Assembly: GCA_001899255.1 (NCBI GenBank)
Contig: MKVX01000007.1
Coordinates: forward strand, 62,001-126,000
DNA: 64,000 bases
Origin: Rhizobiales bacterium 62-47
Lineage (GTDB): Bacteria; Pseudomonadota; Alphaproteobacteria; Rhizobiales; Xanthobacteraceae
Direction: 5' to 3'
Shown in pieces: positions 42,598 through 52,151 of this stretch (its first letter is position 1; the number at the start of each line of letters is the position of its first letter). The notes beneath the pieces were generated by a model. It worked only from the letters and a program-made list of their open reading frames with translations. It was not told the origin of the DNA and made no database searches. A program made the position numbers and the translations under genes.

Positions 42598-43455
42598 ATG
42601 CGCGTGTCATTCACCTCCGATCCGAGCTTTACCCGAATGGAGTTTCCGGAGCTCCGGATCAACTACGATGTGATCGATCCAGATCAATTCGACCGGCCCA
42701 TCAATTCTTTCTGGATTGAGACTGACCAAGACAACAACGACCTTCCTCTGCACTCACACAGGAAAGGACAGCTGGTCGTAGCGGCCCACGGTTCGGTCAT
42801 GTGTCGTGCACCGGGAGGGCTTTGGATCGTTCCTCCGCGTGGAGCGGTGTGGATTCCTGCGGGCGTGTTGCATAGCAATTGCGTGTCGGACAACGGAAAG
42901 GTTTATGTCGTTTTCATCGACCCAAAAGCCAGCCCCCTTCCAACGACCTGCTGTACATTCACAATTTCGTCTCTCGTTCGCGAGTTGATACACCGGCTGG
43001 CCGTTTTCCCTCCCCTGTATCAGGTTGAAGGGGCCACCAGTCGTCTGGGACGCGTGTTGCTCGACGAACTGGCTCAGATGTCGACCGAGCAGATGTATCT
43101 GCCGATATCTCCCGACAGTCGGCTTCAACACCTCGCCGAATCGTTGCTCAATAATCCTGGCGACCGCGGCACAATCGAGGAAATTGCCGCGCGATATGCA
43201 ATGAGCGAGCGCACATTCGCCCGTTTGGTATTGAAAGAGACCGGAATGACGTTCGGGCGCTGGCGGCAGCGCCTGCATATCTTGGTCGCGTTACAACGCC
43301 TGTCGGCCGGGTCCTCGGTCCAAACCGTCTCGCTCGATCTCGGTTACGAGACCCCGAGCGCCTTTATAACAATGTTCAAAAGAGCGATGGGCAAGAGCCC
43401 TCGGCGATTTCTCGCCGAGCGTTCGAGTTTCCTTCACCGCGAAATGTTTGAGTAA
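42598..43455 (+). CDS. AraC-family transcriptional regulator with cupin domain
   Basis: 285 residues. The N-terminal cupin has LPLHSHRKGQLVVAAHGSVM and WIVPPRGAVWIPAGVLHSN; the C-terminal AraC double helix-turn-helix has TIEEIAARYAMSERTFARLV and VQTVSLDLGYETPSAFITMF. The second helix-turn-helix ends in the usual GKSPRRF. It is convergent with the substrate-binding protein gene of the second catabolic cluster and is the likely local activator of that cluster. It lies just outside the mobile element. Confidence 0.88.
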   Translation: MRVSFTSDPSFTRMEFPELRINYDVIDPDQFDRPINSFWIETDQDNNDLPLHSHRKGQLVVAAHGSVMCRAPGGLWIVPPRGAVWIPAGVLHSNCVSDNGKVYVVFIDPKASPLPTTCCTFTISSLVRELIHRLAVFPPLYQVEGATSRLGRVLLDELAQMSTEQMYLPISPDSRLQHLAESLLNNPGDRGTIEEIAARYAMSERTFARLVLKETGMTFGRWRQRLHILVALQRLSAGSSVQTVSLDLGYETPSAFITMFKRAMGKSPRRFLAERSSFLHREMFE

Positions 43456-43496
43456 CGGCCCCCTATTCATGCAGGGACCGCTGCACACTCAGCGCT

Positions 43497-44726
43497 CTAC
43501 CGCGAGCTGAAAGGAACCAGCGGATATTCGAGTGTGGCTTCTGCTATGGCCTTCGGAGCCACGACGCGCGGCCGGCCCTGCAACCCTTGCAGCATCACCA
43601 TCGAGCAGTGGACGTTCTGACCTGACGCATCGAACTTGGTGTTTTCGCCATACATCAGGATCGGCTTCATATCCGTTGCCTTAAGGGCGCCATGGATCGC
43701 GGCGGATTCCGAAGCATGAATGCGGCTGACCGCATCGCCCACGATCTGTACAGCCTCGAACGCACATCCCGCGTTGGCGTCGAACCAATCGTTCGGATAG
43801 TCGGCGGCAAACATCTTCATAATCTTATCGAAGTCCGACGCCTTTGGATTGGACCACAACGCCGCCAGGATCGGGCCGTCACCGTATTTTCCGAGCGCGT
43901 CGTGATAGGCCTTATCGATGACGCCGTTCGAGTTCGGCGAGAAGATCATCTTGGGATTCCAGCCCTGCTTGATGCATTCTCGGGTGATCATAATCGCATC
44001 GTTGACGCGCGTCACCGACACGATCGCATCGGCGCCCGAGGCCTTTGCCTTTGCAACTTCGACTGATAGATCCTTGGCTCGCTCGTCATACGGTACATAT
44101 TCGGCAATCTTCAGCGGGACATTCACTTCTTCCCACGCCTGCTTGATACTTGCCGCGGTCGATTGACCCATGGTGTTGTTGAGATGAAGAACAGCAACGC
44201 TCGTCGGCGGGTCCTTGAGCGTGCCGAGCACGGATTTCAACTCGACAAGCGATTGCCTGACGATCGTCAGCGACGTCGGATAGTAACGGAAAACCTGGGT
44301 AAAGCCCTGCGACGTGACCTGGGTTGCGCTAGCGATATGGACCACCATCGGTACCTTTGCCGCTTCGCAAGCCTGAAGCGCCGAAATCGTGGCCCCCGAA
44401 TCCCACGCACCGATGAGCACCGTACAACCCTGCCGGATCAGGCTCTCCGCGGCGATCCGTCCATTTTCTGGCCGGCTTTGCGTATCGGCGTGAACAACCT
44501 CGATATCAACCCCGTACTTCTCCTTGGCGAATTTTGCGCCAAGATTGATTCCACGAACACAGGCCTGCCCCGGAAATGCCAGCACGCCGCTGCTTGGCAT
44601 GATGGCGCCCACCTTCACCTTGGTTGGTGTCGCCGCCACTACCGGCCACGATCCCAACCCTGCAGCAAGCCCAGCGCCCGCGCCAAGTACTGTGCGGCGT
44701 GTCAGTCCATTTTTTTGCATTTTCAT
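43497..44726 (-). CDS. Branched-chain-type ABC substrate-binding protein (Tat signal)
   Basis: 409 residues from the Met at 44726, set by GAGGAGG about 5 nt upstream; the longer frame adds 22 residues. NGLTRRTVLGAGAGLAAGLG is a twin-arginine signal. The rest is a type I periplasmic binding protein (LivK/Peripla_BP_6): VKVGAIMPSSGVLAFPGQAC, DTQSRPENGRIAAESLIRQG, HIASATQVTSQGFTQVFRYY. It lies seven genes from livF but on the same strand and should be the receptor for LivHMGF. Ligands of this class include amino acids, amides, urea and aromatic acids. About 250 bp upstream are without a gene. Confidence 0.9.
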   Translation of the reverse strand: MKMQKNGLTRRTVLGAGAGLAAGLGSWPVVAATPTKVKVGAIMPSSGVLAFPGQACVRGINLGAKFAKEKYGVDIEVVHADTQSRPENGRIAAESLIRQGCTVLIGAWDSGATISALQACEAAKVPMVVHIASATQVTSQGFTQVFRYYPTSLTIVRQSLVELKSVLGTLKDPPTSVAVLHLNNTMGQSTAASIKQAWEEVNVPLKIAEYVPYDERAKDLSVEVAKAKASGADAIVSVTRVNDAIMITRECIKQGWNPKMIFSPNSNGVIDKAYHDALGKYGDGPILAALWSNPKASDFDKIMKMFAADYPNDWFDANAGCAFEAVQIVGDAVSRIHASESAAIHGALKATDMKPILMYGENTKFDASGQNVHCSMVMLQGLQGRPRVVAPKAIAEATLEYPLVPFSSR

Positions 44727-44978
44727 GTACTCCTCCTCTTTGATCGATTGAAATAGCCGATGTTGATTTTTAGAAATCGCTTTTAGAACCAATCATCCCC
44801 CACGCGGGACGGACGGATGCGTGGCGGGGCGTTGATGTCGCAACTGCCATTCACCTTCTCCTGAGCGGCAGCGTGACGCACACCACATTTGCCCGAACGC
44901 ACCGGCCGAATTCGTTGAGACACGTCGCCATGGCGGCGCCAGAGGTCGACGATTTACAGTCAACCGCAATCGACGAGA

Positions 44979-46847
44979 TCACATCTTCATCTCGGCTTTG
45001 ATCAAGTGATCTTCACTCTCGTCATAAAGAGTGTCGATCAACGGCTGGTATCGCTCCATAAGTTGCTTGCGACGCTTTTTCCGCGTTGGCGTCATCACGC
45101 CGTTCTCGGGCGAAAGTTCTTCAGGGAGAATTCTGAATGCCTTGACCTGCTCGGCTCGCGCCAGCCGGCTGTTTGCCTTCGCAACTTCTCCCTCAATCAA
45201 GCGAACCACCACTTCGGAATTCGCGAGATCTGAGTATTGCCTAACCTGGGGATCGCGCGTCTTCACCCAATTCATCGTCGCGGTGGCGTCGACCTCGATC
45301 AATGCTGTCAGGTACTTCTTGCCTTCGCCGATAACAGCCGCTTCGGAGATGTACGGGCTGTGGCGAATTTCATTCTCGATCTGCGTCGGGCTCACAGACT
45401 TGCCGTTGGACGTGTTTATGATTTCCTTCTTGCGATCGACAAGTTTGAATAGCCCCGTCGGTCCGATCTCGACGATGTCGCCGGTGTAAAGCCACCCATC
45501 CCGCAAAGCGAATTTGGTTTCTTCCGGCTTATTCCAATAGCCGACAAAAAGGCCGGGACCGCGAACGATCATTTCATTGTCCTCAAGGACAGCGGTCTCC
45601 CAGGCCTTATCAATAACAGGAAGCCCGACAGTCCCCGCTTCCGGCCAATCCGCCATCTGGACCAGGTTCGCACCGACCATTTCTGTCTGGCCGTAGCATT
45701 CCTTCAACTGCAAGCCCCAAAGCTGCCACAACGTCATGAGCTCCGACGGCATGGCCGCAGAGGCGGTGAATGGCACCTTCAATTCATCGAACCCCACCTC
45801 CGCGAGCAGCGGCAGGAATATCCGATCGCGGCATGTCGAAAACAGCGCGGAGATAAACGGGTCCCCGCGGCCCGCCTTCCGGTCGTCGAGGGCTTTGCGG
45901 GCAATCTCCATCGCGAGTTGATAGTCGCCCTGCTGCTTCTCGGTTCCCGAATGAACCTTGCTGAGTATTTGCGCGGCGAATCGCTGATAGAATCGCGGCG
46001 GCGCCATGAAGAAAGTCGGCTTTACCTCCTTGATCGTCTGAGCGAAGTCGGCCGTGGACTCGCCAAAGTACGGCACGATCCCGGACACCAGCGGTAGCGT
46101 CGTGGCTTGCGCGCGCGCTACGGTGTGCGACATTGGCAGATGCACAACGACGCGATGCGGATCGGACCGCATCCCCGGGCCAAACGTGGTTACAACGTGC
46201 GCTCCGGCGAGTATCGAGAGATGCGTCAGCATCGCCCCCTTCGGATTGCCCGTTGTTCCCGACGTGTAGCCGATGCTGGTGAGGTCCTTTGCGTCCGCCT
46301 GAGCAATTTGCGCCGAAAGAAAATCGTCAACGACGACATTCGGACCCGCACAGAATCGGCCGAGCGAGATGACCGCCTCCGATTCTGAGGCCGGCTTCCA
46401 CTCCGGATCGAGCACAATGATCTTGCGCACATTCTTCGACTGACCGGATGACAGCACAATTCGAAGTTGATTCTCGCTTCCTACAAAAATAAATGACGCA
46501 CCGGAATCGCTGAGATAATACGCAACTTCTTCCGGCGACGAGGTGAAATAGACACCCACCATCACGCCGCCGGCACAAATCGTCGCCATATCCGCGATCA
46601 ACCACTCCTGCGATGCGTCGCCCATGATGGCAACGCGGTCGCCCCGCTGAAGGCCAGCGCGTTGCAACGCGTCCGCCAGATTCACAACCTTCTGTGCGTA
46701 TTCCGCCCAGGTCACAGCGGCCCATTCGCCACGACGCTTTTGTTGGAACGCAACCATGTCCGGACGTTCTAATCGGCGCGCATTTAGAAGTTTCGGAACG
46801 GTCATGCCAGCGAGTTGAGCGCCAGACGTAATGGATTCGACGTTCAT
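44979..46847 (-). CDS. AMP-forming acyl-CoA ligase (long-chain/aryl type)
   Basis: 622 residues from the Met at 46847. The P-loop YTSGTTGNPKGAMLTH, the A5-type ECYGQTEMVGANLV, the hinge TGDIVEIG and DRKKEIINTSNGKSVSP near the C-terminus define the family. It activates a carboxylic acid to the CoA thioester in the cytoplasm. The ATG at 46847 overlaps the TGA of the enoyl-CoA hydratase gene (46849-46851) by one base, so the two are translationally coupled. Together with two hydratases it implies beta-oxidation-like breakdown of the imported acid. Substrate unknown. Confidence 0.9.
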   Translation of the reverse strand: MNVESITSGAQLAGMTVPKLLNARRLERPDMVAFQQKRRGEWAAVTWAEYAQKVVNLADALQRAGLQRGDRVAIMGDASQEWLIADMATICAGGVMVGVYFTSSPEEVAYYLSDSGASFIFVGSENQLRIVLSSGQSKNVRKIIVLDPEWKPASESEAVISLGRFCAGPNVVVDDFLSAQIAQADAKDLTSIGYTSGTTGNPKGAMLTHLSILAGAHVVTTFGPGMRSDPHRVVVHLPMSHTVARAQATTLPLVSGIVPYFGESTADFAQTIKEVKPTFFMAPPRFYQRFAAQILSKVHSGTEKQQGDYQLAMEIARKALDDRKAGRGDPFISALFSTCRDRIFLPLLAEVGFDELKVPFTASAAMPSELMTLWQLWGLQLKECYGQTEMVGANLVQMADWPEAGTVGLPVIDKAWETAVLEDNEMIVRGPGLFVGYWNKPEETKFALRDGWLYTGDIVEIGPTGLFKLVDRKKEIINTSNGKSVSPTQIENEIRHSPYISEAAVIGEGKKYLTALIEVDATATMNWVKTRDPQVRQYSDLANSEVVVRLIEGEVAKANSRLARAEQVKAFRILPEELSPENGVMTPTRKKRRKQLMERYQPLIDTLYDESEDHLIKAEMKM

Positions 46848-46848
46848 A

Positions 46849-47628
46849 TCACCGCTCCGCGAAACGCTTACGCTTTTCAGCGAAGGCCGCCACGGCTTCA
46901 CGGCGCTCTGGCGATGCAAAGGTCAGCATTTCCAGCGCGGCGGACGTATCAAGCAGTAGATGCGCATACTGCTTGATGATTTTGTTCACGCTATATTTCG
47001 TCCAGATAATCGATTCCTGCGGACCGCTTGCGAGCATTTCGGCGTATTCGATCGCGGCGTCTTTCACGTCGCCTTTGGAAATCACTTCATTGATCATTCC
47101 CATCGATGCCGCTTTCTCGGCAGAAATGAAAGCGCCCGTCATGAGATAATGCTTGGCGCGCACTGGCCCCATCAGAAGCGGCCAGATCACCGCGCCGCCG
47201 TCACCGGCGACAACCCCCGCCGTTACATGGGTATCCGCAAACCGCGCGGTCGGACTTGCGAAGATAACGTCACAGAACAATGCGAGCGTTGCACCGAGGC
47301 CTACGGCAACGCCGTTTACCGCCGCAACAATCGGCACCTCGACTTCGAGCATATTACGAATGAGATGACGCCCGCTTCGCGTCGGCGACGGAAGCTTGCC
47401 TTTATCGAGAGACTTCTGATCTCCCCCGGAACAGAAGCCGCGACCGGCGCCCGTCAATACAATGGCGCGGGTTGATTTATCGTGGTCGAGTTCGACGAAT
47501 ACCCTCTCGAGCTCCTCGTGCATGTCCCAATTGATCGCGTTGAGAATTTCCGGCCGATTCATCGTGACGACGGCAACCCCGCTGGATCGCTTCTCGACGA
47601 TGAGGTATTTGAAGCTATGCTGTGACAC
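46849..47628 (-). CDS. Enoyl-CoA hydratase/isomerase family protein
   Basis: 259 residues from a GTG at 47628, preceded by GAAGGA; the longer frame adds 34 residues that belong to the end of the LLM gene. The oxyanion-hole block GAGRGFCSGGDQKSLD, IVAAVNGVAVGLGATLALFC, then TARFADTHVTAGVVAGDGGA fit the crotonase fold. The hydratase glutamates are not both obvious, so isomerase or other crotonase chemistry is possible. Coupled to the ligase gene. Confidence 0.87.
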   Translation of the reverse strand: MSQHSFKYLIVEKRSSGVAVVTMNRPEILNAINWDMHEELERVFVELDHDKSTRAIVLTGAGRGFCSGGDQKSLDKGKLPSPTRSGRHLIRNMLEVEVPIVAAVNGVAVGLGATLALFCDVIFASPTARFADTHVTAGVVAGDGGAVIWPLLMGPVRAKHYLMTGAFISAEKAASMGMINEVISKGDVKDAAIEYAEMLASGPQESIIWTKYSVNKIIKQYAHLLLDTSAALEMLTFASPERREAVAAFAEKRKRFAER

Positions 47629-47656
47629 GATTTGAAATCCTTCTTTTGTGTTCTGA

Positions 47657-48787
47657 CTATTTCTGAGGTCGCATAGCCCGGATTTCTCCGAGGATTTCCT
47701 CGGTGGGACGCACAACATTGTTCTTGTCATTGAAATGCGGGATCACATAGCGGCCGACCATGTCGATCGCTTCCATGATCTTGTCGTGGTTCACCGAGTC
47801 GAGATGCAACAGCACTTCGTCGATGCCCAGAGCCTCGAACTTTTCGATTTGACGAATAACCGTATCCGGGCTGCCGCAGACCGTGGTTGCTGAGTGATTG
47901 AGCAGATAGTCCCAATCGTTTGCGGCACGCTCCATGGCCGGAACGCTCTCACTCATATACGCGTAGTCATCCGCCAGCTTTGCCAAACGCGGATAAGCAT
48001 CCGTGGAGATCCGCGCGTAATGCATCAAGGGTTCCGCGTAATCGTCCTTTGCTTTTTGATCCGTGGCGCCAATTCCGAAGAAAAGCGGAATGCCGGCGCG
48101 AGGGCGATAGAGCGAACCCTGCTCATCCCGCTTCCACGCCTTGCGATAGGTGTTGAGCAGCTTTTCCTGAATTTCCCATCCCTGATAGATGTTGCTGCTC
48201 ATGACAGCGAGACCTTCAGCACCGGCCCATCCGTGGCTACGATCGCTTGTCGCAGCAATGCCGAGAACCGGATGTGGCTTTTGAAGCGGCTTTGGTACCA
48301 GCATTCTTGGGGGAATCTGGTAGTACTTTCCTTCGAAAGTGAAGATATCTTCACGCATCGATTTTTTGATCAGCGCCATACCTTCTTCCATCTGAGCAAG
48401 CGTCTCGCCGGGATCGACGTTAAAGGCTCGCATTGCGATGGTCGTATTGGCTCGTCCGGCATAAAACTCCACGCGGCCGTGCGACAGGATGTCGGTCACC
48501 GCCATTCGCTCCGCCGATCGAAGCGCGTGATTGATCCTCTGCGGCATTAAGGTAACTGCGGAGCGTAGCTTCACGCGCGATGTCACCGCGGCGAGATAAC
48601 CGAACACAACTTCAGGAGCGGAGCTCGAGATGCCGCCGAGCGCGACGTGCTGCTCGGAAAGCGCGACGCAGTCAAAGCCGACTTTCTCGGCAAGGCGAAC
48701 CTCGTCGACCAATTCATGAAGCCGCCGCGCGTAGCTCTGTCCGACCTGGGTTTCCTGCTCTGACCAAAACCCGAACTTGAGTGCCAT
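47657..48787 (-). CDS. LLM-class FMN-dependent monooxygenase
   Basis: 376 residues, bacterial-luciferase family. MALKFGFWSEQETQVGQSYA, FDCVALSEQHVALGGISSSA, VGRANTTIAMRAFNVDPGET-like and LGIAATSDRSHGWAGAEGLA blocks fit FMNH2-dependent monooxygenases rather than F420 enzymes. The flavin reductase encoded at 54234 can supply FMNH2, making a two-component system. Ring hydroxylation or Baeyer-Villiger-type cleavage of the imported substrate is plausible. The 225 bp between it and the creatininase gene hold nothing I recognise. Confidence 0.85.
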   Translation of the reverse strand: MALKFGFWSEQETQVGQSYARRLHELVDEVRLAEKVGFDCVALSEQHVALGGISSSAPEVVFGYLAAVTSRVKLRSAVTLMPQRINHALRSAERMAVTDILSHGRVEFYAGRANTTIAMRAFNVDPGETLAQMEEGMALIKKSMREDIFTFEGKYYQIPPRMLVPKPLQKPHPVLGIAATSDRSHGWAGAEGLAVMSSNIYQGWEIQEKLLNTYRKAWKRDEQGSLYRPRAGIPLFFGIGATDQKAKDDYAEPLMHYARISTDAYPRLAKLADDYAYMSESVPAMERAANDWDYLLNHSATTVCGSPDTVIRQIEKFEALGIDEVLLHLDSVNHDKIMEAIDMVGRYVIPHFNDKNNVVRPTEEILGEIRAMRPQK

Positions 48788-49012
48788 TTTTCAGATCCTT
48801 TAGGACATTCGATGTCGGCACAACGTTCCATAGGCGGAGCAATATTTTTGTTCGAAAACCGGGTCGCGAGAGGTTACTTTCCAAATTTTATGCTGGGGGT
48901 CATCAGACAACCCGATTTGGTTGCGCCATCGATCGTGTCGGCGTCGAGTGCTGGTTCGATCGTCGTGAACGTGGGACTTTGCGTTCGTCTGAACAGTCGC
49001 GGCGCAGGCGCG

Positions 49013-49780
49013 CTATGCGCGAAACGTCTCGGTCAAAAGATCGGCGATCGCTTCCAGACAACGCGCGCCGATTTGCGCGCTCGATCCGATCGGGCTGCCG
49101 AGAATTCCGTTTTTTGTGACCGATTTGATGCCGTTCTTCCACATCGATTGGAGATCCTCGTTCGACAACGCCCCGAGATGCCCCACTTCGAATTGATCGG
49201 CTCGCACGCTTTCGGGGCGGATGACCATCATCAACGACGTCTCCGCGACATCCGCGTGCCCGCCGACCGCGTTTGGATCGCCGCCCGCCGCTTCGACCGC
49301 GCTGCGCCATCGATCGATCCAGCGAATCGAATCCGTGAAGGCATCGATATCGATATCGCGACCCACAACCTGCCTCAATCGGGGAAGCATGGTTTTAAAG
49401 GCGGGGAAATTGCCGATATGACCCGAAAACAGAAGAATTCGTTTGAATCCATGCGTCGCCAGACTCATGCAGCAATCCGTGCAGATGGCTTCGAACGTCT
49501 CCATGCGGAGGGAAATCGTACCCGGAAATGCGAGATGATGTGCTGAACAACCAAGCTGGATCGGCGGCGCTATCAGCGTTTTGCCGAGATTGTGCGCGAG
49601 CTTTTGCGCCAGCGCTTCGGCGTGATCTGTATCCATGCAAAGTGGAAGGTGCGGCCCGTGTTGCTCAAGCGCGCCACACGGGATCAATACCGTCGAATAA
49701 CCCTTTTCCAGAGCCGCCCCAACGTCCTTGAAACTCATCAACGCCAGGTGAATTTGGTCCGGTGGCTCGACGGCTGTCAT
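49013..49780 (-). CDS. Creatininase-family amidohydrolase
   Basis: 255 residues. Metal-binding blocks PCGALEQHGPHLPLCMDTDH and ILLFSGHIGN, and GGHADVAETSLMM, give the Glu-His-Asp-His-Glu set of the family. Members open cyclic amides (creatinine) or deformylate (FAPy deformylase, MftE-type peptidase). Here it sits between an enoyl-CoA hydratase and a monooxygenase, so ring-amide opening of a degradation intermediate is the natural guess. It starts 7 bp after the preceding gene. Confidence 0.85.
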   Translation of the reverse strand: MTAVEPPDQIHLALMSFKDVGAALEKGYSTVLIPCGALEQHGPHLPLCMDTDHAEALAQKLAHNLGKTLIAPPIQLGCSAHHLAFPGTISLRMETFEAICTDCCMSLATHGFKRILLFSGHIGNFPAFKTMLPRLRQVVGRDIDIDAFTDSIRWIDRWRSAVEAAGGDPNAVGGHADVAETSLMMVIRPESVRADQFEVGHLGALSNEDLQSMWKNGIKSVTKNGILGSPIGSSAQIGARCLEAIADLLTETFRA

Positions 49781-49787
49781 CCTAGGC

Positions 49788-50549
49788 CTACTTCTCGCCC
49801 TTAGAGAGGAAACGAGCGCGCGCGTTCGCTGAGCTGCTCTCGGTCAGGTAACTGCTCAGATCCTGAACCGTCATCGCTTCCAGCGATGCATCGTTCATTT
49901 GACCTGTCAGATTGAGCGATCGCTTGATGGCCGCAAAAAGCTTCCGATCCTTCCCGCAGAGGAATCGGCACACCTCCACCGCACGCCCCATGACGTCCGC
50001 GGTGGGCACGATCTCATCGATGGCGCCGATGTCCGTGGCCTTCCGGGCGTCGACCAGATCTCCCCAAAAGAGCAATCCCCGCGCTTCACGAATTCCGAGC
50101 TTCCGAACCGCTTGGCGCATTCCCTTCGTTGCGGGCAGGAGACCATGGTTGATCTCCGGAAATCCAATTTTGGATTCCGGGTTAGCAACCACGTAGTCCG
50201 CGAAGAGAAGAAATTCCAGCGCGCCTCCAACGGCGTAGCCGCGAACGGCGCATACGATCGGCGCGGGATAGCTCTCCATTGCGCAGAGCAGCGCATGAAA
50301 GACCTTGATGCGCGGCGCCGCGATCTCAATGCCGACGACTTCCTTGATGTCCCCGCCAGCGCTGAAAAAGCGGTCCCCGCTCCCGGTCAACACAATGCCG
50401 GGCGAGGATTCTTCAGCGGACAATGCGTTGATGGCCTGCAGCAAGGCCGCAATGAGCTCGAAGTTCACGGCATTGGCCGGAGGCCTGTTCATGGTCATTG
50501 AGACCATGTTGCCGTCGCGCTCAACGATAAGGACTTCATCTTTGTTCAT
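49788..50549 (-). CDS. Enoyl-CoA hydratase/isomerase family protein
   Basis: 253 residues. GSGDRFFSAGGDIKEVVGIE, IVCAVRGYAVGGALEFLLFA and KIGFPEINHGLLPATKGMRQ fit the crotonase fold; the Glu in INHGL lies where hydratases have a catalytic Glu. It is the first gene of the metabolic part of the cluster after livF, and nearly overlaps the creatininase gene. Confidence 0.88.
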   Translation of the reverse strand: MNKDEVLIVERDGNMVSMTMNRPPANAVNFELIAALLQAINALSAEESSPGIVLTGSGDRFFSAGGDIKEVVGIEIAAPRIKVFHALLCAMESYPAPIVCAVRGYAVGGALEFLLFADYVVANPESKIGFPEINHGLLPATKGMRQAVRKLGIREARGLLFWGDLVDARKATDIGAIDEIVPTADVMGRAVEVCRFLCGKDRKLFAAIKRSLNLTGQMNDASLEAMTVQDLSSYLTESSSANARARFLSKGEK

Positions 50550-50713
50550 GGATGAAGGCTAGATCGTTCCAGCAAGTATTACATGCTGTTGATTCGTTCC
50601 ACGCAGGATTTGGCTGCGCTATGCGTTCATCGAAAGCGCCCAACGGCGGCATTTTATGCTTTGGTTTCGCTGCCCGACGACAGATCGAGGGTCGGCGGCG
50701 ATTGATCGAATAA

Positions 50714-51433
50714 TCACATTCCGAGATAGGCGCGCTGCACTTCAGAATTGCTCAATAGCTCTTCACTCGATCCATGAAGAACAACCGATCCGTTCTCAAG
50801 AACGTAACCCCGGTTGCACAAGGACAGCGATTTCGCGACATTCTGCTCAACGAGCAGGATGGTCGCTCCCTTTTCGTGCAGCAATTTCACCACACTGAAC
50901 ATCACATCCGTCAGAGCTGGCGATAACCCAATAGAGGGCTCATCGAACATCACAATTTCAGGCTTTGACATGATCGCGCGCCCGATCGCCAACATCTGCT
51001 GCTCGCCGCCGGATAGCGTTCCAGCGAGCTGACGACGACGCTCACGAAGCCGTCCGAATAGGGCGTAGACAGACTCGAGAGTATTGACTTGCTCAGCTTT
51101 CGCCCGCTTCAGGGCTGCTCCGACAAGCAGATTTTCCTCGACTGAAAGAGCACCGAATATCTGACGGCCTTCGGCTACCTGCGCGATCCCTAGCTCGCAG
51201 ATCTCCCACGGCGGCTTTCGCGTGATATCCACGCCATTCATTCGGACGACACCGCTGGAAGCCGGAATAGTTCCTGCGATCGATCTGATCAGCGACGTCT
51301 TGCCGGCTCCATTCGCCCCGACAACGCAAATCAATTCACCTTTGCGAATATCAAGAGAAACGCCGTTGAGGGCGTTGGAGCCGTCATACGCGAGACAGAG
51401 CCCGTCCACCGATAGAAGTGCCTCGTCATGCAT
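50714..51433 (-). CDS. livF: Branched-chain-type ABC transporter ATPase, LivF-like
   Basis: 239 residues. Walker A GANGAGKTS, signature LSGGEQQMLAIGRAIM, Walker B PEIVMFDEPSIGLS and the H-loop LLVEQN are intact. Its start overlaps the end of livG by 8 bp. Confidence 0.92.
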   Translation of the reverse strand: MHDEALLSVDGLCLAYDGSNALNGVSLDIRKGELICVVGANGAGKTSLIRSIAGTIPASSGVVRMNGVDITRKPPWEICELGIAQVAEGRQIFGALSVEENLLVGAALKRAKAEQVNTLESVYALFGRLRERRRQLAGTLSGGEQQMLAIGRAIMSKPEIVMFDEPSIGLSPALTDVMFSVVKLLHEKGATILLVEQNVAKSLSLCNRGYVLENGSVVLHGSSEELLSNSEVQRAYLGM

Positions 51434-52151
51434 GGAAACCAGCCCCCAGATAACTTTCGAGTACCTGCGGATCGGCGACCACGTCTTTCGGGCAGCCTTC
51501 TGCTATTTTAGCGCCGTGGTGAAGTACGACAACCGTCGACGCAACTTCCATGACGATCCGCATGACGTGCTCGACAAGCAGGATCGTTAACCCGCTCTCC
51601 GCCAACTTCCGCAGTACCTGAACGACGCTTACAGCTTCGGTGGGACGCAGACCCGCCATCACCTCATCGAGCAAGAGCAGCTTGGGCCTCGTCGACAAGG
51701 CCTTGGCGACCTCCAGCATTTTGCGATCCGACATCGTCAGCTGATCGGTTCGGGCATTCGCCTTACCCACGAGGCCGACACTTTCGAGAGATTCGTACGC
51801 CGTGGATCTCGCTTCGCTTACGTTCCTGGTCCAGCTGAACGCTCCGACCATTGCGTTCTCCAGGACCGACATATCGCGCATCGGGCGCACGATCTGGAAT
51901 GTGCGAGCAATCCCCATCCTGCATACGTTTTCAGGGGGCGCCCCCTCAATCGATTGCCCTTGAAAGAACACCTGCCCGCTGGTCGGCTTCAATGCGCCGG
52001 CGACAAGATTGAAGCATGTGGTCTTTCCGGCTCCGTTCGGCCCTATAAGCGCGGTGATCTGCCCTTTCGCAAGCGCGAAGCTGACGTCGTTGACTGCAAC
52101 CAACCCGCCAAAAGACCGCGTGAGGTTTTTTACATCGAGAAGCGTGGTCAT
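51426..52151 (-). CDS. livG: Branched-chain-type ABC transporter ATPase, LivG-like
   Basis: 241 residues from the Met at 52151; the longer frame runs into livM. Walker A GPNGAGKTTC, Walker B KLLLLDEVMAGL and the H-loop LLVEHV are visible. The signature is unusual: TMSDRKMLEVAKAL in place of LSGGQ-type, seen in some LivG proteins with SYGQQR and here reduced further. The ATG overlaps the livM stop (ATGA). Confidence 0.9.
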   Translation of the reverse strand: MTTLLDVKNLTRSFGGLVAVNDVSFALAKGQITALIGPNGAGKTTCFNLVAGALKPTSGQVFFQGQSIEGAPPENVCRMGIARTFQIVRPMRDMSVLENAMVGAFSWTRNVSEARSTAYESLESVGLVGKANARTDQLTMSDRKMLEVAKALSTRPKLLLLDEVMAGLRPTEAVSVVQVLRKLAESGLTILLVEHVMRIVMEVASTVVVLHHGAKIAEGCPKDVVADPQVLESYLGAGFHA